From: Ruegeria meonggei
Lineage (GTDB): Bacteria > Pseudomonadota > Alphaproteobacteria > Rhodobacterales > Rhodobacteraceae
Direction: 5' to 3'
Assembly (NCBI RefSeq): GCF_900172215.1
Contig: NZ_FWFP01000010.1
Coordinates: 62,001-126,000, forward strand
Length of the DNA stretch: 64,000 nucleotides
Part shown: positions 8,611 to 18,978 of the stretch, piece by piece
How positions within the stretch are numbered: the stretch's first letter is position 1
Layout: every line of letters begins with the position of its first letter
Program-made: the position numbers and the translations under genes
Notes under the pieces: generated by a model
Told to the model about the DNA's origin: nothing
Database searches by the model: none
Seen by the model: only the letters and a program-made list of their open reading frames with translations

Positions 8611-9836
8611 TCCGTGGCCTCCTTTTCGCGAAGGGCCCCGTCATCCGGGCCAAGGTTAGCGCCATGACGATCCAACGGGCGACGATTGGCCCACAGATCG
8701 AACAACCCGCCGATACCTTGCGGGGCGAAAAGCGTGACCAGAACGAAGGACACTCCCAGCAGAACCTGCCACCAATCGACCCATTTGATCGCGTAGAAAC
8801 CCAAGGGAATATCCGGAGCCTGCCCGCCGGTGAACCACGAGCTGAGCAAGCTGACAAACGCCGCGCCGATCACAGCACCGTACAATCGACCACGCCCGCC
8901 AATGGCAACCCAAACGGCTAGATAGATCGAGGCGATGGGGGCCATCTCTTCGGGGTTGATGATGCCCGCCTGCGGGTAATAGAGCGCACCGGCGATGGCG
9001 GCGATGCAGGCGGTCAGTGAAAAGACGGCCAGCTTGTATACTTCGACCGAGTATCCAAGGAACCGCACCCGCGCCTCGTTATCCCGGATGCCGCGGATGA
9101 CTGACCCGAACTTGCCCGACACGATCCACGCGGCAAGCAAATATCCCAGACCCAGCGCCAGTGCTGACGCCCAGAGGAACCAGATCGACACCATGTCTTG
9201 CCCTGCGGTAACACCGGGTAGGTTCTGCAATCCTGACAAGCCATTATTGCCCCGCAACCCGCTGTCATTCTGGAACAGATACAGCGCCAGCGCCAAGGTC
9301 ATCGCCTGCGTCAGAATCGATAGGTAGACGCCTGTTACCCGGCTGCGGAAGGCGAGCCAGCCAAATATCAGCGCCAGCAGTCCGGGGACCAGAACGACCA
9401 ATGCCAGTTGCAGAAAAAGACTGTCCGAGAACGCCCAGATCAGCGGAAAATCCGATGACCCCACCACGCCGAAGATCTGGTTGCCGATGGCATCCACGAC
9501 TTCAGCCGGGGTGGGAGGGATTTCGGCCTGCGCCAGTGACTCGACCACGATCAGGCGCGTGCGCTCATACATCAGCCACATGCCGATCATGTAGCCGCCC
9601 AGCCCGAAAAAGGCGAAGTGACCCAGTGAGAGGATGCCCGTGAAACCCCAGACCAGATCCATTGCAACCGCGATCAGGCACAGACACAGGGTTTTGCCCA
9701 GCGTCTTGACGAAACTGGTCGAGATCACGCCGATCCCGAACCCTTCGGACAAGACCGTGACCATCAGAGTGAACAGCGACAGGATGGTCAGAAAGACCAG
9801 AACCGACGGATTTTTGGCTATAAAGCTGTGGTCCAT
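8607..9836 (-). CDS. urtC: Urea ABC transporter permease UrtC
   Basis: 409 residues with about ten hydrophobic segments and the LivM-type permease layout, including the loop RGIRDNEARVRFLGY that couples to the ATPase. It overlaps urtD and sits 3 nt after urtB. With UrtB it forms the inner-membrane channel for urea. Confidence 0.93.
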   Translation of the reverse strand: MDHSFIAKNPSVLVFLTILSLFTLMVTVLSEGFGIGVISTSFVKTLGKTLCLCLIAVAMDLVWGFTGILSLGHFAFFGLGGYMIGMWLMYERTRLIVVESLAQAEIPPTPAEVVDAIGNQIFGVVGSSDFPLIWAFSDSLFLQLALVVLVPGLLALIFGWLAFRSRVTGVYLSILTQAMTLALALYLFQNDSGLRGNNGLSGLQNLPGVTAGQDMVSIWFLWASALALGLGYLLAAWIVSGKFGSVIRGIRDNEARVRFLGYSVEVYKLAVFSLTACIAAIAGALYYPQAGIINPEEMAPIASIYLAVWVAIGGRGRLYGAVIGAAFVSLLSSWFTGGQAPDIPLGFYAIKWVDWWQVLLGVSFVLVTLFAPQGIGGLFDLWANRRPLDRHGANLGPDDGALREKEATE

Positions 9837-9839
9837 GGC

Positions 9840-11792
9840 TCAATCCCCTGCCGCGCGACCTTTGAGGGCGATGATGCCCCTTGGTCGGAACTGGATGAAG
9901 ATGATGATGAAGATAATCATATAGGTTTGGGCTGCGAGGGTGTTTGAGGGGTTCATCCACTCGATCCCCTTTTGCAGGAAACCGATCATCCCCGCCCCGG
10001 CCAGTGCTCCCCAGATATTGCCGACCCCACCGACAACCACAGTCATAAAGCTCTGGACGATGTAATCATTGCCCAGGTCCGACGTGACCTTGGCAAACAG
10101 ACCAATGGCGACACCTGCGATCCCGGCAATGCCCGAGCCCAGTCCAAAGGTCAGCATGTTCACACGCCCTGGATTGATCCCCATCGAGCCCGCCATGCGC
10201 GGGTTTTGGGTCACGGCACGCATCTCAAGCCCCAACCTTGTGCGGTTCGTGATGTTGAGGAACAGCAACAGAAAGATCAGTGCCAGCACAAAAATCGCAA
10301 TCCGAATGTAACTGATCGAAACCACATCATTCAGGACCCAGGCCCCGTCCAGCCATCCTGGCGCGGTCAGCGGACGGGCCTGCGTACCAAAGATATTCTT
10401 GGCCAGTTGTTGCAGCGCAATCGAGATGCCAAACGTGGCCAGCAACGTTTCAAGCGGGCGGGCATAAAGCCAGCGGATCACCAACCGTTCCATCGCAACC
10501 CCCATCGCAAAGGTGACGGCAAAGGCCATTGGGACAGCGATGATGATCGACAGCGTGTGATCAGGGATGAACTGCTGCACCACATAACCGGTATAGGCGC
10601 CCATCATGATAAACTCGCCATGGGCCATGTTGATCACGCCCATCACGCCAAAGGTGATGGCAAGCCCGATGGCGGCCAGAAAATAGATCGACGCCAGCGA
10701 GATCGCGTCCAGCGTCAGGTCGAGCGTCTGGTTCAGGCCGACCTTCAGTTCAATCCGCTCAAGCGCCTGTTGCGCGGCAGTTGTCACTTCGGGTGAGGGC
10801 TCGGCATAGGTTTCAAAGAACACGTGCGGATCCAGTGCGGCGTCAATGTCGGCTTGCGTGATCAACGCGGGAACCGTTCCGGCCTCTGCCAGAGCGGCAT
10901 ACGCCCGAGTACGGGCAGCGGCGTTGTCAAGTTGCGCAACCGGAACGCCACCGACGCGGCCCCCGTTGATGTTTCCAGCCAGAGCGTTGCGGATGTCGTT
11001 GGATGTTACGCGGGGCGTGGCGAGGTTGTTTGCGACCAGCAGATCGTATGCGTCGTCCCGCGAGAGCGCAGTTGAACCGGGTATCAGCATTTTGGCGACA
11101 TTCAGATCCACGGGCTGTTCCACTGCCGCTTGCCGTTTGGTTACAACAAGGGGGTTCAGCGCCGCGCGGACATCAACACCCAGGTCGTCGGTCATTTCCT
11201 CAATCGCGGCAACGCGCGCTGCGCTGTCTTCGTCATACCCAATGGTCAGCAACCGCTCGAGCCGGTGTTTCTGCACTTTCAGATCAGCGTCAGGCTCGCC
11301 ATCGATCGAAGCGCGCAAAGGTTCTAACAACGCACCCTCGGGGTCGCGTTGAATGGATTGCAGCGCAGCCAGACGTTTTGCGCGGTCCGGGTCCGATAAC
11401 TGGAACTGTACAAGCGCCGTGGCAATCATCGCGCGGACACCACTGTTGGGTTTCAACTGCTTGAGATTTGATTTCTCGTACGCTCCGACCGATTCACCGG
11501 TATCGAAATCGGTCAGGATGTACGACCGCCCCTCGGCCTTTTCCGCGGCAAAGAACTGACCATCCGTCTTGCGCATCCACATGTTCTTGGCGGCCCATGT
11601 CTCAAGCATTGCTTGCGCCTGAGGCAAGCCGCTGGTCGCAATCGCATCAATCGCCGGTTTGATCGTCTTGCGAGAGCTTTTGGCAATGATCTCTTGATGA
11701 TTTTGCAGGATCGGTTGCAGACCGCCCTCTTGTGCGTTGGCGGTCAGGCAGGCGCACAGGATTGCGAAGCCCGCTAGAAATAGTCGTAACAT
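9840..11792 (-). CDS. urtB: Urea ABC transporter permease UrtB with long N-terminal periplasmic extension
   Basis: 650 residues from the ATG at 11792, where a signal peptide (MLRLFLAGFAILCACLTANA) begins; a start at 11837 would add 15 residues before it. Residues about 20-355 are soluble, predicted exported, and specific to the UrtB family. Residues about 360-640 are a LivH-type permease with the GAYTGY and NPRMAGSMGI regions. The soluble part may contact the substrate-binding protein, which is an inference. Confidence 0.92.
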   Translation of the reverse strand: MLRLFLAGFAILCACLTANAQEGGLQPILQNHQEIIAKSSRKTIKPAIDAIATSGLPQAQAMLETWAAKNMWMRKTDGQFFAAEKAEGRSYILTDFDTGESVGAYEKSNLKQLKPNSGVRAMIATALVQFQLSDPDRAKRLAALQSIQRDPEGALLEPLRASIDGEPDADLKVQKHRLERLLTIGYDEDSAARVAAIEEMTDDLGVDVRAALNPLVVTKRQAAVEQPVDLNVAKMLIPGSTALSRDDAYDLLVANNLATPRVTSNDIRNALAGNINGGRVGGVPVAQLDNAAARTRAYAALAEAGTVPALITQADIDAALDPHVFFETYAEPSPEVTTAAQQALERIELKVGLNQTLDLTLDAISLASIYFLAAIGLAITFGVMGVINMAHGEFIMMGAYTGYVVQQFIPDHTLSIIIAVPMAFAVTFAMGVAMERLVIRWLYARPLETLLATFGISIALQQLAKNIFGTQARPLTAPGWLDGAWVLNDVVSISYIRIAIFVLALIFLLLFLNITNRTRLGLEMRAVTQNPRMAGSMGINPGRVNMLTFGLGSGIAGIAGVAIGLFAKVTSDLGNDYIVQSFMTVVVGGVGNIWGALAGAGMIGFLQKGIEWMNPSNTLAAQTYMIIFIIIFIQFRPRGIIALKGRAAGD

Positions 11793-11856
11793 GTAGTTAA
11801 AACCCGAGTGTCTTTTTGGGGCAAGGCGGATGATCACACCCGCCTTGCAGAAATGT

Positions 11857-13137
11857 TCAGTAGTTCGACAGGGTCTGAACGCAGGTCTTGGTCTCGGTGT
11901 TGTACATACCGCAGCCCAGATCTTTCCAATCCGATTTCAGCACCGCCGATTCCGGCAGGAAATCAGTCCAGGCATCACCTGCCACAACGTCGGTTTCGCT
12001 GATGATGTCGAACTGGCCGTCGTCCTGAATCTCTCCGATCAGAACCGGCTTGGCCAGATGGTGGTTCGGCAACATGACAGCGATGCCGCCGGTCAGGTTC
12101 GGGAATTCCTGCCCGTACATGGCGCCGCGCACGGCGTCGACTTCGGTCGAGCCTGCCTGGGTTGCGGCATTCACCCACATGTTGAAGCCGATGTAATGGG
12201 CCTCCATCGGGTCGTTGGTCACGCGGTCGTCGCCCATGGTGGCTTTCCATGTCTCAACAAATTCGGCGTTGGCGTCAGTGTCTGCAGACTGAAAGTAGTT
12301 CCAGGCCGCCAGATGACCCACAAGGTTGGTGGTATCCAGACCTGAAAGTTCCTCTTCCCCGACCGAGAAAGCCACAACCGGAATATCATCCGCCGAAACG
12401 CCAGCCGCGGCCAGTTCCTTGTAGAACCCGATATTGGCATCCCCGTTGATGGTCGAGATCACCCCGACCTTCTTGCCATCCGCGCCCAGCGCCACGACGT
12501 CGGACACGATCTTGGACCAGTCGGAATGACCGAAGGGCGTATAGTTCACAAAGATATCGTCATCCGAGATGCCCTTTTGTTTCAGATAGCTTTCCAGAAT
12601 GTTGTTGGTGGTGCGGGGATAGACATAGTCCGTGCCCAGCAGGGCAAATTTCTCAACGCCCAGCTCGTCCAGGAAATAGTCTGTGGCCGGGATCGCCTGC
12701 TGATTGGGTGCGGCACCAGTGTAGAACACGTTCTTCGACGATTCTTCACCCTCGTACTGAACCGGATAGAACAACAGGCCGTCCAGTTCCTCGATCACCG
12801 GCAGCACCGATTTGCGGCTGACGGAAGTCCAGTTGCCAAAGATCACATCCACCTCGTGCACCGTCAGCAGCTCACGCGCCTTTTCGGCAAACAGCGGCCA
12901 GTCGGATGCGGGATCCACCACCACGGCCTCAAGCTGTTTGCCCAGCAGACCACCTTTGGCGTTTTGCTGGTCGATCAGCATCAGCATCGTGTCTTTCAGT
13001 GTGGTTTCCGAGATCGCCATGGTGCCCGACAGCGAATGCAGCACGCCGACCTTGATGGTGTCTTCGGCGGACAATGCTGCCGTCGCCATGGCCGCGAAGA
13101 CCGCCGATCCGGCGAGCGTGGATTTGAGAAATGTCAT
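11857..13137 (-). CDS. urtA: Urea ABC transporter substrate-binding protein UrtA
   Basis: 426 residues from the ATG at 13137, preceded by CCAGGAGGACTAC; the longer open frame to 13251 is not used because it would bury the signal peptide. The signal (MTFLKSTLAGSAVFAAM...ALS) is followed by TIKVGVLHSLSGTMA, the start of a type I periplasmic binding fold, and by FGNWTSVSRKSVLPV and YPVQYEGEESSKN, typical of UrtA/FmdD-like urea or amide binders. It is first in the operon and divergent from ureD, so both probably share nitrogen control. Confidence 0.93.
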   Translation of the reverse strand: MTFLKSTLAGSAVFAAMATAALSAEDTIKVGVLHSLSGTMAISETTLKDTMLMLIDQQNAKGGLLGKQLEAVVVDPASDWPLFAEKARELLTVHEVDVIFGNWTSVSRKSVLPVIEELDGLLFYPVQYEGEESSKNVFYTGAAPNQQAIPATDYFLDELGVEKFALLGTDYVYPRTTNNILESYLKQKGISDDDIFVNYTPFGHSDWSKIVSDVVALGADGKKVGVISTINGDANIGFYKELAAAGVSADDIPVVAFSVGEEELSGLDTTNLVGHLAAWNYFQSADTDANAEFVETWKATMGDDRVTNDPMEAHYIGFNMWVNAATQAGSTEVDAVRGAMYGQEFPNLTGGIAVMLPNHHLAKPVLIGEIQDDGQFDIISETDVVAGDAWTDFLPESAVLKSDWKDLGCGMYNTETKTCVQTLSNY

Positions 13138-13492
13138 GTAGTCCTCCTGGCGGGTTCCGCGGCAGAGGACTTGCGTAACGGCGCAATCTTCTTCTACCTG
13201 ATCCCCGCAACTGTTGTTGCGTTCCGTGTGGCGGTTGTGTCCGAGGTCCAATTCGCGCAGCCGTCACACACCCCCAAGGTCAAATCCGCGGCGGGCACCC
13301 ATACGGTTTCTGCATTGCAGAGAACTTGGCAAATTGGTTGACCCATCATTTCCAGAGATCGGTCGCAGTTGATTAAATTTTAATCCTCAGCTTCATCAGG
13401 TGGTCAAAAATTAGTCATGTGCTTGGGTAAAAGGCCCGTATCCGCCGCCCAGCAATAGAGTTCCAACACCAGAGCAGTGAAACAAGCGGCAC
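13138..13492. promoter_or_regulatory. Divergent control region between urtA and ureD
   Basis: About 355 bp serving two operons on opposite strands. It includes the near-perfect palindrome GATTAAATTTTAATC at 13371-13385 (7-bp arms, one central base). I did not find a convincing NtrC site or a -24/-12 promoter. Nitrogen regulation is expected from gene function, not shown by sequence. Confidence 0.45.
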
Positions 13493-14353
13493 ATGTCTTT
13501 GATCAGCAGGTGCGCTATTACTCATCATGCCTCCATAACGCTCAGGCCGGACGCATCCCCACCGCGTGCCAAAGGCGCGGTTCGTCTGAATGCAAAGCCA
13601 TTGGGCAACAAGTCGGTATTAGGTGGGTTTCGCCAATCCGGGTCATTTAGGTGCCTGTTCCCTCGGTCTACAGAACCCGGGTTGGAGGCCGTGCTTTTGA
13701 ACACGGCAGGCGGGATCACTGGCGGCGACGTCTTCCGGTTCAACGGACACGCTGCCCAGGGTACCACCCTGTCCCTGACCACGCAGGCCTGCGAGCGGGC
13801 GTACAAGGCTCAACCCGGCCCCTCTGGCCATGTAACCAACGATCTGAGCGTCGAGACAGGTTCGCGCCTGAACTGGTTGCCGCAGGAGACGATTCTGTTC
13901 AATGGCAGCGCTCTGGACCGTCAGCTGCGGATCGATATGGCCCCCGGCGCAACTTTGCTGTTGGTCGAACCGCTGGTTTTTGGGCGCGCAGCCATGGGCG
14001 AGACACTGACAAGTATCCGCCTGCGCGACCGGATCGAAATCCGGCGCGAAGGCGCACCGGTCTTTCTGGATGCGACGCAGTATTCCGGCGACCTGCACAC
14101 GCATTTGGCCAAGCCGCATATTGCGGACGGCGCAGGTGCAATGGCGCTGGTCGTCTTTGTATCACAAACAGCCGAGGCCCATCTGGACCCAATCCGCCTG
14201 TTACTGCCCGACACCGCCGGGGCCACTCTGATCCATGACGACATGCTGGCAATCCGGCTGTTGGCCGAAAACAGCTTTGCCCTGCGCAAAACGCTGTTGC
14301 CGGTCCTGCGGCGGCTTAACAACGAAACGCTTCCCCGATGCTGGACGATTTAA
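13493..14353 (+). CDS. ureD: Urease accessory protein UreD
   Basis: 286 residues, usual UreD length. The conserved [12 protein letters not shown] motif and the QACERAYK and WLPQETILF regions identify it. UreD is the scaffold that binds apo-urease and, with UreF and UreG, helps deliver nickel to the active site. It is first in the plus-strand urease operon and is followed after 1 nt by ureA. Confidence 0.92.
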   Translation: MSLISRCAITHHASITLRPDASPPRAKGAVRLNAKPLGNKSVLGGFRQSGSFRCLFPRSTEPGLEAVLLNTAGGITGGDVFRFNGHAAQGTTLSLTTQACERAYKAQPGPSGHVTNDLSVETGSRLNWLPQETILFNGSALDRQLRIDMAPGATLLLVEPLVFGRAAMGETLTSIRLRDRIEIRREGAPVFLDATQYSGDLHTHLAKPHIADGAGAMALVVFVSQTAEAHLDPIRLLLPDTAGATLIHDDMLAIRLLAENSFALRKTLLPVLRRLNNETLPRCWTI

Positions 14354-14354
14354 G

Positions 14355-14657
14355 ATGAACCTGACCCCAAGAGAAAAAGACAAATTGCTGGTCGCCGTCG
14401 CCGCCGAAGTCGCCCGCAAGCGGCTGGCCCGTGGCGTGCAGTTGAACCACCCCGAAGTCATCGCGCTGATCACCGATGCGGTGGTCGAAGGTGCGCGCGA
14501 CGGCCGCTCGGTCGCCGACATGATGCAGGCTGGGGCCGAGGTTATCACCCGCGATCAATGCATGCAGGGCGTGCCCGAAATGATCCACGAGGTTCAGGTC
14601 GAAGCCACCTTTCCCGACGGCACCAAGCTTGTCACCGTTCACAACCCCATTCGATAA
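14355..14657 (+). CDS. ureA: Urease gamma subunit UreA
   Basis: 100 residues, the standard gamma-subunit length. [10 protein letters not shown] at the start, [11 protein letters not shown] and the C-terminal [16 protein letters not shown] are diagnostic. It is a structural part of the (alpha-beta-gamma)3 urease that hydrolyses urea to ammonia and carbamate. The start 1 nt after ureD indicates coupling. Confidence 0.96.
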   Translation: MNLTPREKDKLLVAVAAEVARKRLARGVQLNHPEVIALITDAVVEGARDGRSVADMMQAGAEVITRDQCMQGVPEMIHEVQVEATFPDGTKLVTVHNPIR

Positions 14658-14675
14658 CCCGCAAAGGATAATTCC

Positions 14676-14837
14676 ATGACCCGTATACTGTTCCCTACCC
14701 TGATCGTTGCTGGCCCCGCCGCCGCCCATACCGAACCCCATTTCCACGCCCACACCTCTGACTATGCGGCCCTGGGCTTGGGTCTGGCCGTACTTGCTGT
14801 GATCGCGACCGTTCTGATTTCAAAGCTGCCGAAATGA
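14676..14837 (+). CDS. Small His-rich membrane protein between ureA and ureB
   Basis: 53 residues. An N-terminal hydrophobic stretch ([14 protein letters not shown]) resembles a signal peptide. It is followed by a histidine-rich segment [12 protein letters not shown] and one clear transmembrane helix ([20 protein letters not shown]). AAAGGATAATTCC precedes the ATG, and the stop overlaps the ureB start (ATGA), so it is very likely translated. Four histidines next to the membrane suggest metal binding; in a nickel-enzyme operon nickel is the obvious candidate, but this is inference. I do not recognise a named family. Confidence 0.72.
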   Translation: MTRILFPTLIVAGPAAAHTEPHFHAHTSDYAALGLGLAVLAVIATVLISKLPK

Positions 14838-15139
14838 TCCCCGGCGAACTTTTCGCGGCCGAAGGTGAGATCACCCTGAACGCGGGTGCCAATGCAATTA
14901 CGTTGATGGTTGCCAATACGGGCGACCGCCCCGTGCAGGTCGGCTCGCATTACCATTTCGCCGAAACCAACCCGGCATTGGCGTTCGACCGCATCACCGC
15001 CAGGGGTTTGCGCCTTAACATTGCACCGGGCACCGCCGTGCGCTTTGAACCGGGCCAAAAGCGTGAAGTTTCGCTTATCCCGATCGGTGGCGCGCGCAGT
15101 GTCTATGGGTTCAATCAAAAGGTCATGGGGGCGCTCTGA
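14834..15139 (+). CDS. ureB: Urease beta subunit UreB
   Basis: 101 residues, typical length. [16 protein letters not shown] at the start, [14 protein letters not shown] and the AVRFEPGQ region are standard beta-subunit motifs. The start overlaps the small membrane ORF and the stop shares a base with the ureC start (TGATG). Confidence 0.96.
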   Translation: MIPGELFAAEGEITLNAGANAITLMVANTGDRPVQVGSHYHFAETNPALAFDRITARGLRLNIAPGTAVRFEPGQKREVSLIPIGGARSVYGFNQKVMGAL

Positions 15140-16848
15140 TGGCGACGACTATTGCCCGAGCAGAATACGCCGCCATGTTTGGCCCGACCACGGGCGACAA
15201 GCTGCGGCTGGCCGATACCGATCTGATTATCGAGGTTGAACGTGACCTGACCACCTATGGCGAAGAGGTCAAATTCGGTGGCGGCAAGGTGATCCGCGAC
15301 GGGATGGGGCAATCCCAGGTCACCCGCGCAGAGGGTGCTGTAGACACCGTCATCACCAATGCGTTGATCCTCGACCACTCGGGCATCTACAAAGCGGATG
15401 TCGGCCTGAAGGATGGGCGTATCGCCAGGATCGGCAAGGCCGGCAACCCTGACACGCAGCCCGGCGTCGACATCATCATCGGCCCGGGCACCGAAGCCAT
15501 CGCGGGCGAAGGCCGCATCCTGACTGCGGGCGGGTTCGACAGCCATATCCATTTCATCTGCCCGCAACAGATCGAAGACGCATTGCATTCCGGTCTGACC
15601 ACCATGCTGGGCGGCGGCACTGGCCCGGCCCACGGCACGCTGGCCACCACCTGCACGCCGGGCCCCTGGCATATTGGGCGGATGCTGCAGGCGGCCGACG
15701 CGTTCCCGATGAATCTGGCTTTTGCGGGCAAGGGCAATGCGTCACTACCCGCCGCGCTTGAGGAACAGGTCAAAGCCGGGGCCTGCGCCCTGAAACTACA
15801 CGAGGATTGGGGGACAACCCCTGCTGCAATCGATTGCTGTCTTGGTGTGGCTGATGCGTGGGACGTGCAGGTTATGATCCACACGGACACGTTGAACGAA
15901 TCCGGGTTTGTAGAGGACACCGTCGGGGCCATGAAAGGCCGCACGATCCACGCCTTCCACACCGAGGGCGCAGGCGGCGGGCACGCGCCGGATATCATCA
16001 AAATCTGCGGCGAAAACCATGTTCTTCCCTCGTCAACCAACCCGACGCGTCCCTTCACCGTAAACACGGTTGAAGAACATCTCGACATGCTGATGGTCTG
16101 CCATCATCTGGACAAATCCATCCCCGAAGACGTGGCCTTTGCCGAAAGCCGCATCCGGCGTGAAACTATTGCTGCCGAAGACATCCTCCACGATATGGGC
16201 GCGTTCAGCATCATCGCGTCCGACAGTCAGGCCATGGGCCGCGTGGGCGAAGTTCTGATCCGCACTTGGCAAACCGCCGACAAGATGAAGAAACAGCGCG
16301 GGCGTCTGCCCGAAGAGACCGGTGAGAACGACAATCTGCGCGTCCGCCGCTATGTCGCAAAATACACAATCAACCCGGCCATCGCTCATGGCCTCAGCCA
16401 TCAAATCGGCAGTATCGAAGAAGGCAAACGCGCTGATCTGGTGCTGTGGAACCCGGCATTTTTTGGTGTGAAGCCCGAGATGGTTCTGCTGGGCGGCACC
16501 ATCGCCTGTGCCCAGATGGGTGATCCCAATGCCTCGATCCCCACACCGCAGCCGGTATATAGCCGCCCGATGTTCGGGGCCTATGGCCGCTCGGTCGAAC
16601 ATTCGGCGGTTACCTTTGTCTCGGGCGCAGCCCAGTCCGAAAGGATTGGCGACACTCTGGGTTTGGCCAAGCAGACGGTCGCGGTTCAGAACACGCGAAA
16701 CATCGGCAAACAGGATCTGGTTCTGAACAACGCCACGCCGCAGATTGAGGTCGACCCCGAAACCTATGAAGTCCGCGCCGATGGCGAGTTGTTGATCTGC
16801 CAACCCGCCGAAGTTCTGCCAATGGCACAGCGGTACTTTTTGTTTTGA
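15139..16848 (+). CDS. ureC: Urease alpha (catalytic) subunit UreC
   Basis: 569 residues. The carbamylated nickel-bridging lysine is K219 in LKLHEDWG. Nickel-binding histidines are in GFDSHIHFI and [10 protein letters not shown], the catalytic flap is MVCHHLD, and a further nickel-ligand region is [12 protein letters not shown]. All key residues are present, so an active enzyme is expected. It works in the cytoplasm with UreA and UreB and gives the cell ammonia from urea imported by UrtABCDE. Confidence 0.97.
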   Translation: MATTIARAEYAAMFGPTTGDKLRLADTDLIIEVERDLTTYGEEVKFGGGKVIRDGMGQSQVTRAEGAVDTVITNALILDHSGIYKADVGLKDGRIARIGKAGNPDTQPGVDIIIGPGTEAIAGEGRILTAGGFDSHIHFICPQQIEDALHSGLTTMLGGGTGPAHGTLATTCTPGPWHIGRMLQAADAFPMNLAFAGKGNASLPAALEEQVKAGACALKLHEDWGTTPAAIDCCLGVADAWDVQVMIHTDTLNESGFVEDTVGAMKGRTIHAFHTEGAGGGHAPDIIKICGENHVLPSSTNPTRPFTVNTVEEHLDMLMVCHHLDKSIPEDVAFAESRIRRETIAAEDILHDMGAFSIIASDSQAMGRVGEVLIRTWQTADKMKKQRGRLPEETGENDNLRVRRYVAKYTINPAIAHGLSHQIGSIEEGKRADLVLWNPAFFGVKPEMVLLGGTIACAQMGDPNASIPTPQPVYSRPMFGAYGRSVEHSAVTFVSGAAQSERIGDTLGLAKQTVAVQNTRNIGKQDLVLNNATPQIEVDPETYEVRADGELLICQPAEVLPMAQRYFLF

Positions 16849-16978
16849 CCAGAAATTACGCCGCGTTGCAGCATACGCAAGCCGGCCATGACAAAACGCA
16901 CACTACTCAGCAGGGTGAAGATGACACATTATGAAACCCAAGGGAGGACCAACGTTTCGTACGTTTACGAGGGTCCAA

Positions 16979-17203
16979 ATGGCACATACCACAACAGGCG
17001 CACGCGCAGGTTTTTCGATTTCCGGCCTGTTCCGCGCAATTGGCACATCGCTTTACACAGCACTGATCCGCATGGCCGAGGCACGGTCCCGCACCCAGCG
17101 ATTTCAGCACCTTCAATCGCTCAGCGACGAAGAATTGCATCAGCGCGGCCTGACGCGCGAGCGCATCGCATATCACGTCTTTGCGGATTCCATCTGGCGC
17201 TGA
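16979..17203 (+). CDS. DUF1127-type small protein in the urease operon
   Basis: 74 residues from the ATG at 16979 (ACGAGGGTCC upstream); the longer frame from 16931 is possible. The C-terminal part, LQSLSDEELHQRGLTRERI, matches the Arg-rich YjiS-like DUF1127 signature. Such proteins are common in alphaproteobacteria, and some act with RNA or regulate metabolism. The position between ureC and ureE on the same strand is unusual for the family. No nickel motif is visible. Confidence 0.7.
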   Translation: MAHTTTGARAGFSISGLFRAIGTSLYTALIRMAEARSRTQRFQHLQSLSDEELHQRGLTRERIAYHVFADSIWR

Positions 17204-17231
17204 CCACTTTTTTGGTTGAGGGGGCGTGCGC

Positions 17232-17684
17232 ATGAACGCCCTGCTTTGCACCGCGCGGCGGTACTCTGACCACACACACAGCGACGCAGACGACCAACTG
17301 ACGCTGACCTACGAAGACCGGTTCTTGCGTCGCAAGGTTTTGACCTGCGAAAGCGGCGCGCAGATTCTGGTCGATCTGTCTCAGACCACGTCGCTGGATC
17401 ACGGCGGTGCGCTGATCCTTGAAGACGGGCGCGAGGTTGAAATCCTGGCCGCGCCCGAACCTCTGCTTGAGGTCACCGCCCCAGATTTGACCCGCATCGC
17501 TTGGCATATCGGCAATCGCCACACCCCCTGCCAGATCGAGAGCGAACGCCTGTTGATTCAGGTGGATCACGTCATCCGCGACATGCTGATGAAAATTGGT
17601 GCCACCCTGCGCGAAGTGCGCGAGCCGTTTACGCCCGAAGGTGGCGCTTATGGCCACGGCAGGACCCACGGCCATGCCCACTGA
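17232..17684 (+). CDS. ureE: Urease accessory nickel metallochaperone UreE
   Basis: 150 residues from the ATG at 17232, with GAGGGGG well spaced upstream; GTG at 17226 is too close to that site. The body has the UreE peptide-binding domain and the GNRHTPCQ motif (conserved nickel-binding His region). The tail [10 protein letters not shown] is a histidine-rich nickel-binding extension. UreE delivers nickel to UreG. The 3' end overlaps ureF by 11 bp. Confidence 0.93.
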   Translation: MNALLCTARRYSDHTHSDADDQLTLTYEDRFLRRKVLTCESGAQILVDLSQTTSLDHGGALILEDGREVEILAAPEPLLEVTAPDLTRIAWHIGNRHTPCQIESERLLIQVDHVIRDMLMKIGATLREVREPFTPEGGAYGHGRTHGHAH

Positions 17685-18317
17685 CATCGACATCCTGACC
17701 CTGACGCAATGGCTGTCACCCGCTTATCCGGTAGGCGGGTTCGCCTATTCGCACGGGTTAGAATGGGCGGTTGAATGCGGCAGCGTCGCAAATGCGCCCG
17801 ACACGGGTGACTGGATCACCGAGGTGATCGACCATGGCACGGGCCGCAATGATTGCGTGTTTCTAGCCGCAGCTTTCAGGGCCGACACCCCCATAGATCT
17901 GGCACAGGTCGACCACGCAGCCCGCGCCTTTTGCCCATCGTCCGAAAGGTTGCTGGAAACGCGACTGCTGGGAGAGGCTTTTTGCGGCGTGACAGCCAGT
18001 GTCTGGGCGCTGAAGATCAAGACGCTGACCTATCCGGTGGCCGTTGGCCACGCGGCCCGACAACAGGTTTTGCCGCTGCATCTGACCGCCCAGATGTTCC
18101 TGCAGTCCTTCATGTCCAATCTGGTCGCTTGCGCGACCCGGCTGGTACCCTTGGGCCAGACCGATGCGCAACGGTTGATCCGCGATCTGACGCCACTGTG
18201 TCAACGCGTTGCCGCGGACGCGATCAAGGCCAGTCTGGAGGATCTGGGATCAACCGCGTTCCTGTCCGATATCGGGTCGATGAAACATGAAACTCAGTAT
18301 TCAAGGATGTTCCGAAC

Positions 18318-18321
<4 letters not shown>
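17674..18321 (+). CDS. ureF: Urease accessory protein UreF
   Basis: 215 residues from the ATG at 17674; an in-frame ATG at 17650 would add eight residues. [21 protein letters not shown] is the diagnostic UreF start. The protein is helical and acts as checkpoint for the UreG GTPase in the UreDFG complex. Stop and ureG start overlap (ATGA). Confidence 0.92.
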
Positions 18322-18962
<641 letters not shown>

Positions 18963-18978
18963 CCCCCCGCCCCTGCTG

